Made by a program: the position numbers and the translations under genes. Under the pieces are notes generated by a model, which saw nothing but the letters and a program-made list of their open reading frames with translations, had not been told where the DNA came from and searched no databases. From Nemertoderma westbladi (taxonomy: Eukaryota; Xenacoelomorpha; Nemertodermatida; Nemertodermatidae), in NCBI GenBank assembly GCA_032718475.1, contig JAUCBJ010007243.1:88079-152078 (forward strand): a stretch of 64,000 nt of DNA, written 5' to 3'. Positions 9,917-18,984 of this stretch are shown one piece after another. Each line of letters begins with the position of its first letter. Positions within the stretch are counted from its first letter, which is position 1.

Positions 9917-10268
9917 TACGTATAACGCTGGTTCAACCCCCGGTGACGCGTTTTCTCATTTTTTCCATTTCTGAACAACTTATTACAATATCATTCATTA
10001 AAGTTGCATTAACAACTCAACTACAATTTATTTATTGTATTAAAGGATATGATGTAATTGATAACTAACTTACACCCCTCTCTCTCATTTAATTCGGCCT
10101 GGTAATGTACCCAGTTATTTTGTCCGCCTTGTTTTTAATTACCAGAAATTGTGTTCATTTGGGATCCCGGCTACACATATTGACTTACTACAGGCTCCCT
10201 ATAGCAGAGGAAAGTTGCTCATTGTTATGCTCAAATCATAACATTGTTTTTGTTTACATTCGATTCAG
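9917..10268. other. NR2C: End of intron 3
   Basis: No gene is seen. The intron ends with TTTTTGTTTACATTCGATTCAG, a T-rich tract and acceptor directly before exon 4 (two tokens here: the tract TTTTTGTTTACA and then TTCGATTCAG). Confidence 0.5.
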
Positions 10269-10564
10269 CTGTTCAATGCGAACGGAATCTCAACTCTCCG
10301 TTTAAGTTGTTTTCTAATGCCTTCGAGATGTGCAACGATGAGGATTCACCTTGCCCATCCCTAACCAATCACAGTGAGTCTCCTCCTAACGGCGAACAAT
10401 TTCCTACCTCTCGGGGTCTGCAGATGTTTACAGACGGCTCCTTCGGTCTATCGCCGTTACCAACCTCGGCGGTACAGAGCAATGCTGCCTGTCCCGGTGA
10501 TACTCAGAATACCGTGGCGCCGGAGGTCTACGATACGTTGTACGACCGGCCAATTTCAGAACAG
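10269..10564 (+). CDS. NR2C: NR2C-type nuclear receptor, exon 4 (hinge)
   Basis: This exon continues the DNA-binding domain with AVQCERN (residues 232-238). That corresponds to the conserved VQ-x-ERKP extension of TR2/TR4 after the second finger and fixes both the splice junction and the family. The remaining ~90 residues are Ser/Pro-rich (for example SPCPSLTNHSESPPNG) and form the divergent hinge to the ligand-binding domain. The acceptor is TTCGATTCAG in phase 1 and the donor is CAG|GTATGT in phase 0. The frame stays open about 150 nt beyond the donor only because a 21-bp minisatellite follows; that extension is not counted. The donor is identical over nine bases to that of exon 7. Confidence 0.9.
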
Positions 10565-10735
10565 GTATGTTCATTGTTCAATTCGAGAACAGATATGTTC
10601 AATTCTAGAACAGATATGTTCAATTCTAGAACATATATGTTCAATTCTAGAACATATATGTTCAATTCTAGAACATATATGTTCAATTCTAGAAAAGGTA
10701 TGTTCAATTCTTGAAAAGGTATGTTTAATTCTAAA
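10565..10735 (+). repeat. 21-bp minisatellite seeded at the exon 4 splice donor
   Basis: The array begins exactly at the donor of exon 4 (AACAG|GTATGTTC). Units of 21 bp carry GTTCAATTCTAGAACA, and the AACAG before each TATGTT resembles the exon end. About eight units are present. Unlike the large array in intron 7, most internal units have lost the donor GT: they read CAGATATG or CATATATG. The last two regain AAGGTATG. Each of seven consecutive units holds a TTCnnGAA inverted pentamer (10582, 10603, 10624, 10645, 10666, 10687, 10708), the core of heat shock elements, at exact 21-bp spacing. Whether this has any regulatory role is unknown. Confidence 0.9.
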
Positions 10736-10822
10736 ACGGTCAAACTACTTGGATCGGCATGCTGCATTGCAGCTGCATTTTTCAGAATGCTGTGCCGTCT
10801 TGTCGACAAAATTGCGCCGCCA

Positions 10823-11300
10823 CTACTCCCTATCACCCATGACATTTGCTAGTTCATCCGCATCTTCAAGGCCAGTGTACTTTAAGATGCGTCTCGAGAA
10901 AGTCATGGGCTGTCCACCATGCTTATTCACTCCATGAAGCTGCCAAAGCACAAGATTATGCTCTGACTGGTCCTCACGGCGAAAGCAATGTCCTGCAAAG
11001 CGGAGGCGACTTTGTTCTAGTGTCAAGCTGTGGGGAACCATTGATACACTTCCAATGTTATATAGTGTCTGGTTGGAGATGTGTGCATTGTACTTGACAC
11101 AATGAACCCGGCGTAGCATTCTTGTGAATGTGCCATCCAGAGATTTGGTGTCCTCGGCAGTTGGAGCCCAGCATGAACTCCCATAGAGGAGTACTGGAAC
11201 TACTGCTGCTCTAAATAATCGGACCTTAAGTTTCCGATTAATTCTCTGTGACTTCCAAATCCTGGAAAGCCTATTCAGGGCTGCCCTGTTTGTAATAATA
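10823..11300 (-). pseudogene. RTE-like non-LTR retrotransposon, C-terminal polyprotein fragment
   Basis: Read on the minus strand, an open frame from about 11295 runs through RLSRIWKSQRINRK, then VVPVLLYGSSCWAPTAED, TKSLDGTFTRMLRRV, RLRFAGHCFRREDQS, NLVLWQLHGV, and YTGLEDADELANVMGDRE. The order R-LLYG-x-x-x-W, LDG-x-x-x-RMLR, R-x-x-x-AGH, LVLW, tail DR is characteristic of the region after the RT domain in RTE-type elements, often annotated in animal genomes as 'craniofacial development protein 2-like'. The 5' part with the endonuclease and RT catalytic motifs is missing. It lies in intron 4, opposite to the host gene. A second, worse copy of the same family is at 1195-1350. Confidence 0.78.
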
Positions 11301-11530
11301 ATAGGCCTACAGTAATACTGTAAAAAAAAATAATAATAATATCAATTTGTTCAAGATTATATTTTATACAGCCCACTGCCTTGTAGATACAGAGATAAAC
11401 CTACAATATATTACAATAAATAATCGATTTAAATTTTGTTTTAAAAAGGGATAGGGTAATTAATATTAGTCAGTCCAGCAGTGAGGTTTTATTGTCAGTA
11501 TAGTTTAAGACAGAAACTCAAGAGTCTGTG

Positions 11531-12922
11531 CATTAGGGCGGTGCGTTTTTTACTTTTTTTTCGATTTCATTGTTCTACCGGTGCACAAAAGTTACCAAAT
11601 GGTAAAAAAATTTCTTTAAATTTCGTCTATGTCTTCACGGATCCCAAGAGGGTTGAAATTTTGTGCCATCGCGATGCACCATAATGAAATTTATAACAAT
11701 ATAACACATTGATGAAAGATCAATGACTCAAAAAAGAACTTCCTGCATGCATCAAATGTCATCAAATGGGTCCAAACTTAGTTAGATACCAAAATTTTAA
11801 TTTTTGGATTAAGGGAAGTAGTGCCACAGGCACATAGCCAGAACTTACTCTTTGGCGCAAGTGATGATTATTCTCAATTTTGGTGATGGACAACTTTTAG
11901 TTCTCCTACGGCATTATTATTATGCTCATTTGAACCGCAATGACCGATTTATTTAGTGGGGGTAGACACCATCAAAATAAGCATAGAGCGAATAGTTCTT
12001 GAGATATTACAGAAAATGTTAATTACGGCACAAGTCAACATTACTGCCTTGATGATTTATAGACAAATACACAAAAATGTTACTTCTAATTATCTTAAGG
12101 CATCAAAAATAGACACATCACTGCAACAAATTGATTTAGTGTATACAGGAACCTTCAAAATTAAAGAGCAGTGATTAATTCACTATAGTTTTTGTACAAA
12201 ATGTGTGGAATGGGTCAACTCAATATCAAGTATTAATTGGTGGATATAGTCTTGACATTTTGTAAAATAACTCAAAAACTAATGACTCTACTCTTATTTT
12301 GAAGGTGTCTTCACCCATTATATCGATCATTTCTGTGATGTGTCTATTCTTGATTCCTTGAGATAATTCAATATATCATTTATAGTGTATTTGTCCATAT
12401 CACATCAAGGCGGTAATGTAGACTTGTGCCGTACTTCACATTTTCTGCGATATCTCAAGAACTATTCGCTCTATGCTTATTTTGATGGTGTCTACCCCCA
12501 CTAAATCGGAAATTGCGGTTCTAATGAGCATAATATGAATGCAGTAGGAGAACTCAAAGTTGGCCATCGCGAAAATTGAGAATAATCATCACTTGCGCCA
12601 AATGGTAGGTTCTGGCCATTTTCCTGTGGCACTAGTTTCCTTGACCCAAAAATTAAAATTTTGGTATCTAACTAAATTTGGATCCATTTGATGACATTTG
12701 ATGCATGCAGGAAGTTCTTTTTTGATTCATTGATCTTTCATCAATGTGTTATATTGTTATAAATTTCATTAGGGTGCATCGCGATGGCACAAAATTTCAA
12801 CCCTCTTGGGATCCGTGAAGATATAGACGAAATTTAAAGAAATTTTTTTACCATTTGGTAACTTTTGTGCACCGGTAGAACAATGAAATCGAAAAAAAAG
12901 TAAAAAACGCACCGCCCTAATG
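11531..12922. mobile_element. 1.39-kb near-complete palindrome (fold-back transposon)
   Basis: The two ends are CATTAGGGCGGTGCG and CGCACCGCCCTAATG. From these the sequence mirrors itself almost to the centre near 12226. Examples are the TCGATTTCATTGTTCTACCG stretch at 11563 against its complement near 12870, and GCAAGTGATGATTATTCTC near 11858 against GAGAATAATCATCACTTGCG near 12577. Arms are about 690 bp with scattered substitutions and small indels. It has no coding capacity. If the termini are GGGCGGTGCG and CGCACCGCCC, the element is flanked by TA on both sides, fitting a TA target duplication. Intronic RNA from here could form a very long hairpin. Confidence 0.88.
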
Positions 12923-13552
12923 CCCATGCCTTTCCCTTACGTATTCGAAGATCCTCACCTGACTTCCGGATCCATAACTTCCATACTTCCGTACTCCTAA
13001 GTCATCAGCAAAGTTTAGATCAGCAGTATTTCCTTGACTTTGTTGTTCGATGTTTGATGAACTCGATGTTTAATTCTAAAACGTCAAATGTTTGTTGTGG
13101 ATATATTGGCTTGATAAAACCAGTGTGGAGTTTTCGAAACTGAAATGCTGCAGCAAGTAATAAATAATTAGCTAATTAAAGGCCATTTTTTTAATTAGAG
13201 AGCAGCTTATTTTTGACCATTACTTCGCGAGTTTTGATCGTAAGGCCTTGATTTTGTGCTCATTCTGTTCAAATTCACTTACAATTTTATGATTTTATAT
13301 GATATTTTCTCATTCAAAACCGCTGCGAAAAATACAACCTTTTAAAAATTGTGTTCCAACATTCGAGATTTTGCACTCAAATAGATCAGTAATTATTGCT
13401 GTTTTCAAAAATATAGGGGTTTAAGGGTTTTTAAAATAAGCTGACTGACTGCCTAATTTACAAAATGAATTTTAGTTAGTGTTACTATTTCATTCGGAGT
13501 AGTAATAAGTCATTACTTTGGACAGCCTATGATTTGCTGCTTTTCCTTTCAG
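12923..13552. other. NR2C: End of intron 4, no other gene seen
   Basis: The sequence is AT-rich with no supported feature until the acceptor TGCTTTTCCTTTCAG directly before exon 5. A relative of the exon-4 minisatellite unit (GTTTAATTCTAAAACG) recurs near 13067, comparable with the last unit at about 10720. Confidence 0.5.
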
Positions 13553-13628
13553 GATTCGAATGATGACAGCTCCTCCCGAAGTACCGGTATAAATAGAGCT
13601 AACGGCACAGTGCAACCAAATAATACCG
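13553..13628 (+). CDS. NR2C: NR2C-type nuclear receptor, exon 5 (hinge)
   Basis: A small exon of 76 nt (residues 331-355 plus one base) with excellent splice sites: acceptor CTTTTCCTTTCAG and donor CCG|GTGAGT. It starts in phase 0, as exon 4 requires, and ends in phase 1, as exon 6 requires. The peptide DSNDDSSSRSTGINRANGTV is polar and Ser/Asp/Asn-rich, like the disordered hinge before the ligand-binding domain. There is no conserved motif; support comes from splice sites, phases and position. Confidence 0.75.
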
Positions 13629-13875
13629 GTGAGTTAGTATCAGTATCCACTGGGAGCAGCTGCATTCCATTGCGCTGCAGCCGTGTGTGGTGCTGCATTG
13701 TACGCACATCCAGCGTTTTGTGAGTTCGTTTATAAACACAAAATATTTCAAATACATTTAAGTCGGAACTTAAATATTATGATCATTGCTAACTATATCC
13801 TTTAACATTCCAATTATTAACTATATTATTAGTTAATTTTATTATCTTATTGTAACTTAATAGTATTACGTTTAG

Positions 13876-14024
13876 ACCGGATACTCAATCAACATCGATA
13901 CGAGTTCCAACTGACCACCCCCCAACCGATTCCAGACCCTCTTACCGTTCACTATATCTGCGAGTCTGCGTCCCGGTTACTCTTCCTTACTATTAATTGG
14001 GCGAGAACAATTCCCGCATTCCAG
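13876..14024 (+). CDS. NR2C: NR2C-type nuclear receptor, exon 6 (start of ligand-binding domain)
   Basis: Residues 356-405. The segment VHYICESASRLLFL followed by TINWARTIPAFQ is nearly identical to the first LBD helices of TR2/TR4, containing the W-A-R/K-x-IP-x-F nuclear receptor signature. The preceding FQLTTPQPIPDPLT matches the family's link into the domain. The acceptor is ATTACGTTTAG and the donor is CAG|GTGCGT. The exon enters in phase 1 (split Asp codon with exon 5) and leaves in phase 0. Intron 6, which follows, is only 253 bp. Confidence 0.93.
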
Positions 14025-14081
14025 GTGCGTCGAGAATAGGAAGTATTAATCAATCGGTATTTATAATAATTCACTGCCGAA

Positions 14082-14170
14082 ATCCCAGTGTCAGAGTGGA
14101 TGCAGCGGCTAACCGCTTTCACATAGTGTTTGGGGTGCAGGTTCAAATCGGGGTAGTAATTTCGCACTGT
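14082..14170 (+). repeat. tRNA-derived SINE-like fragment
   Basis: Within intron 6 the sequence GTCAGAGTGGATGCAGCGG resembles a tRNA D-arm and A box. About 40 bases later GGTTCAAATCG (14140-14150) matches the B-box consensus GGTTCRANTCC in ten of eleven positions. The anticodon region does not fold well and there is no proper acceptor stem, so this is not a functional tRNA. It is better read as the head of a tRNA-derived SINE or an old tRNA pseudogene. Internal polymerase III promoter activity is possible but unproven. Confidence 0.5.
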
Positions 14171-14277
14171 TCCCTAATGCCAGACTCTTTAGAAGTTAGC
14201 TAACAGCTGTGGCTTAACAGCCAAGATAGTGAATCATTCGGTGTTTCGTTTATAACGTTCACATATTATTGTTCTAG

Positions 14278-14563
14278 AACCTGGGTCTGGATTGCAGTAG
14301 GGACATGCTACGGGCTACATGGTGCGAGGCGTTCGTGCTGGGACTAGCTCAGTTCGCCCACACAATGTCACTAGCTACCATGCTCACCGCAATAATGAAC
14401 CATCTACAGGCCAGTCTGCAGCAGGGTCGTCTCACAGCCGATCGTGTCCGTCATGTGATGGACCACATCTGGAAACTACAGGAGTTTGTGTCGGCAGTCC
14501 TCAGACTCAATGTTTCTGATAGAGAGTACGCCTATCTACGGGCCATTGTATTGTTCAGTCCAG
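14278..14563 (+). CDS. NR2C: NR2C-type nuclear receptor, exon 7 (ligand-binding domain core)
   Basis: Residues 406-500 plus one base. NLGLDCSRDMLRATWCEAF, then VLGLAQFAHTMSLATMLTAI, HVMDHIWKLQEF and EYAYLRAIVLFSP follow the TR2/TR4 ligand-binding domain through the helices that form the dimer and ligand-pocket region. The acceptor is TTATTGTTCTAG in phase 0. The donor is CAG|GTATGT in phase 1; the split codon begins with G, consistent with the Asp that follows FSP in TR2/TR4. The remaining ~95 codons, including the activation helix, must lie beyond the window. The last 16 nt of this exon are the source of the satellite that fills intron 7. The frame remains open into the array to 18657, which is an artefact of a stop-free repeat. 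Confidence 0.95.
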
Positions 14564-14569
14564 GTATGT
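14561..14569 (+). other. NR2C: Native 5' splice site of exon 7 (CAG|GTATGT)
   Basis: The boundary is between 14563 and 14564. Eight of nine positions suit the U1 snRNA 5' end; position +4 is T where A is preferred. The identity of this site as the true exon end comes from the family alignment (LFSP followed by a split Asp codon). The same nine bases recur every 23 bp through the following 48.8 kb. Confidence 0.88.
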
Positions 14570-17500
14570 TGTATTGTTCAATCCAGGTATGTTGTATTGG
14601 ACAGTCCAGGTATGTTGTATTGTTCAGTCCAGGTATGTTGTATTGTTCAGTCCAGGTATGTTGTATTGTTCAGTCCAGGTATGTTATATTGTTCAGGCCA
14701 GGTATGTTGTATTGTTCAGTCCAGGTATGTTGTATTGTTCAGTCCAGGTATGTTGTATTGTTCAGTCCAGGTATGTTCTATTGGACAGTCCAGGTATGTT
14801 CTATTGGACAGTCCAGGTATGTTGTATTGGACAATCCAGGTATGTTATATTGGACAGTCCAGGTATGTTATATTGGACAGTCCAGGTATGTTCTATTGGA
14901 CAGTCCAGGTATGTTCTATTGGACAGTCCAGGTATGTTGTATTGGACAGTCCAGGTATGTTGTATTGTTCAGTCCAGGTATGTCCTATTGGACAGTCCAG
15001 GTATGTTCTATTGGACAGTCCAAGTATGTTGTATTGTTCAGTCCAGGTATGTTGTATTGTTCAGTCCAGGTATGTTGTATTGTTCAGTCCAGGTATGTTC
15101 TATTGGACAGTCCAGGTATGTTCTATTGGACAGTCCAGGTATGTTGTATTGGACAATCCAGGTATGTTATATTGGACAGTCCAGGTATGTTATATTGGAC
15201 AGTCCAGGTATGTTCTATTGGACAGTCCAGGTATGTTCTATTGGACAGTCCAGGTATGTTCTATTGGACAGTCCAGGTATGTTGTATTGTTCAGTCCAGG
15301 TATGTTGTATTGTTCAGTCCAGGTATGTTCTATTGGACAGTCCAGGTATGTTCTATTGGACAGTCCAGGTATGTTGTATTGTTCAGTCCAGGTATGTTCT
15401 ATTGGACAGTCCAGGTATGTTGTATTGTTCAGTCCAGGTATGTTCTATTGGACAGTCCAGGTATGTTGTATTGGACAGTCCAGGTATGTTGTATTGTTCA
15501 GTCCAGGTATGTCCTATTGGACAGTCCAGGTATGTTCTATTGGACAGTCCAAGTATGTTGTATTGGACAGTCCAGGTATGTTCTATTGGACAGTCCAGGT
15601 ATGTTGTATTGTTCAGTCCAGGTATGTTGTATTGTTCAGTCCAGGTATGTTGTATTGTTCAGTCCAGGTATGTTCTATTGGACAGTCCAGGTATGTTCTA
15701 TTGGACAGTCCAGGTATGTTGTATTGTTCAGTCCAGGTATGTTGTATTGTTCAGTCCAGGTATGTTGTATTGTTCAGTCCAGGTATGTTCTATTGGACAG
15801 TCCAGGTATGTTCTATTGGACAGTCCAGGTATGTTGTATTGTTCAGTCCAGGTATGTTGTATTGGACAATCCAGGTATGTTCTATTGGACAGTCCAGGTA
15901 TGTTCTATTGGACAGTCCAGGTATGTCCTATTGGACAGTCCAGGTATGTTCTATTGGACAGTCCAGGTATGTTCTATTGGACAGTCCAGGTATGTCCTAT
16001 TGGACAGTCCAGGTATGTTCTATTGGACAGTCCAGGTATGTTCTATTGGACAGTCCAGGTATGTTGTATTGGACAGTCCAGGTATGTTCTATTGGACAGT
16101 CCAGGTATGTTCTATTGGACAGTCCAGGTATGTCCTATTGGACAGTCCAGGTATGTTCTATTGGACAGTCCAGGTATGTTGTATTGTTCAGTCCAGGTAT
16201 GTTCTATTGGACAATCCAGGTATGTTCTATTGGACAGTCCAGGTATGTTCTATTGGACAGTCCAGGTATGTCCTATTGGACAGTCCAGGTATGTTCTATT
16301 GGACAGTCCAGGTATGTTCTATTGGACAGTCCAGGTATGTCCTATTGGACAGTCCAGGTATGTTCTATTGGACAGTCCAGGTATGTTCTATTGGACAGTC
16401 CAGGTATGTTGTATTGGACAGTCCAGGTATGTTCTATTGGACAGTCCAGGTATGTTCTATTGGACAGTCCAGGTATGTCCTATTGGACAGTCCAGGTATG
16501 TTCTATTGGACAGTCCAGGTATGTTGTATTGTTCAGTCCAGGTATGTTCTATTGGACAGTCCAGGTATGTTCTATTGGACAGTCCAGGTATGTTATATTG
16601 GACAGTCCAGGTATGTTCTATTGTTCAGTCCAGGTATGTTGTATTGGACAGTCCAGGTATGTCCTATTGGACAGTCCAGGTATGTTCTATTGGACAGTCC
16701 AGGTATGTTCTATTGGACAGTCCAGGTATGTTCTATTGGACAGTCCAGGTATGTTCTATTGGACAGTCCAGGTATGTTGTATTGGACAGTCCAGGTATGT
16801 TCTATTGGACAGTCCAGGTATGTTCTATTGGACAGTCCAGGTATGTTGTATTGTTCAGTCCAGGTATGTTGTATTGTTCAGTCCAGGTATGTTGTATTGG
16901 ACAATCCAGGTATGTTCTATTGGACAGTCCAAGTATGTTGTATTGTTCAGGCCAGGTATGTTCTATTGGACAGTCCAGGTATGTTCTATTGGACAGTCCA
17001 GGTATGTTGTATTGGACAGTCCAGGTATGTCCTATTGGACAGTCCAGGTATGTTCTATTGGACAGTCCAGGTATGTTCTATTGGACAGTCCAGGTATGTT
17101 CTATTGGACAGTCCAGGTATGTTCTATTGGACAGTCCAGGTATGTTCTATTGGACAGTCCAAGTATGTTGTATTGTTCAGGCCAGGTATGTTCTATTGGA
17201 CAGTCCAGGTATGTTCTATTGGACAGTCCAGGTATGTTGTATTGGACAGTCCAGGTATGTCCTATTGGACAGTCCAGGTATGTTGTATTGTTCAGTCCAG
17301 GTATGTTCTATTGGACAGTCCAGGTATGTTCTATTGGACAGTCCAGGTATGTTGTATTGGACAGTCCAGGTATGTTCTATTGGACAGTCCAGGTATGTTC
17401 TATTGGACAGTCCAGGTATGTTCTATTGGACAGTCCAGGTATGTTCTATTGGACAGTCCAGGTATGTTGTATTGGACAGTCCAGGTATGTTCTATTGGAC

Positions 17501-18984
17501 AGTCCAGGTATGTTCTATTGGACAGTCCAGGTATGTTCTATTGGACAGTCCAGGTATGTTGTATTGTTCAGTCCAGGTATGTTCTATTGGACAGTCCAGG
17601 TATGTTCTATTGGACAGTCCAGGTATGTTGTATTGGACAGTCCAGGTATGTTCTATTGGACAGTCCAGGTATGTTCTATTGGACAGTCCAGGTATGTTGT
17701 ATTGGACAGTCCAGGTATGTTGTATTGGACAGTCCAGGTATGTTCTATTGGACAGTCCAGGTATGTTCTATTGGACAGTCCAGGTATGTTCTATTGGACA
17801 GTCCAGGTATGTTGTATTGGACAGTCCAGGTATGTTCTATTGGACAGTCCAGGTATGTTCTATTGGACAGTCCAGGTATGTTCTATTGGACAGTCCAGGT
17901 ATGTTGTATTGGACAGTCCAGGTATGTTGTATTGGACAGTCCAGGTATGTTGTATTGGACAGTCCAGGTATGTTCTATTGGACAGTCCAGGTATGTTCTA
18001 TTGGACAGTCCAGGTATGTTCTATTGGACAGTCCAGGTATGTTGTATTGGACAGTCCAGGTATGTTGTATTGGACAGTCCAGGTATGTTCTATTGTTCAG
18101 TCCAGGTATGTTCTATTGGACAGTCCAGGTATGTTATATTGGACAGTCCAGGTATGTTTTATTGGACAGTCCAGGTATGTTCTATTGGACAGTCCAGGTA
18201 TGTCCTATTGGACAGTCCAGGTATGTTCTATTGGACAGTCCAGGTATGTTCTATTGGACAGTCCAGGTATGTTGTATTGGACAGTCCAGGTATGTTGTAT
18301 TGGACAGTCCAGGTATGTCCTATTGGACAGTCCAGGTATGTCCTATTGGACAGTCCAGGTATGTCCTATTGGACAGTCCAGGTATGTTCTATTGGACAGT
18401 CCAGGTATGTTCTATTGGACAGTCCAGGTATGTTCTATTGGACAGTCCAGGTATGTTGTATTGGACAGTCCAGGTATGTCCTATTGGACAGTCCAGGTAT
18501 GTTCTATTGGACAGTCCAGGTATGTTCTATTGGACAGTCCAGGTATGTTGTATTGGACAGTCCAGGTATGTTGTATTGGACAGTCCAGGTATGTCCTATT
18601 GGACAGTCCAGGTATGTTCTATTGGACAGTCCAGGTATGTTGTATTGGACAGTCTAGGTATGTCCTATTGGACAGTCCAGGTATGTTCTATTGGACAGTC
18701 CAGGTATGTTCTATTGGACAGTCCAGGTATGTTGTATTGGACAGTCCAGGTATGTCCTATTGGACAGTCCAGGTATGTTCTATTGGACAGTCCAGGTATG
18801 TTCTATTGGACAGTCCAGGTATGTTGTATTGGACAGTCCAGGTATGTTGTATTGGACAGTCCAGGTATGTCCTATTGGACAGTCCAGGTATGTTCTATTG
18901 GACAGTCCAGGTATGTTCTATTGGACAGTCCAGGTATGTTCTATTGTTCAGTCCAGGTATGTCCTATTGGACAGTCCAGGTATG

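Noticed and set aside
11481-12174. Open frames of 67 and 72 codons
   Set aside because: They lie in the arm of the fold-back element and have no counterpart of coding character in the other arm.
14082-14170. Functional tRNA gene
   Set aside because: The B box is good but the anticodon arm and acceptor stem do not form; a SINE-like derivative is more likely.
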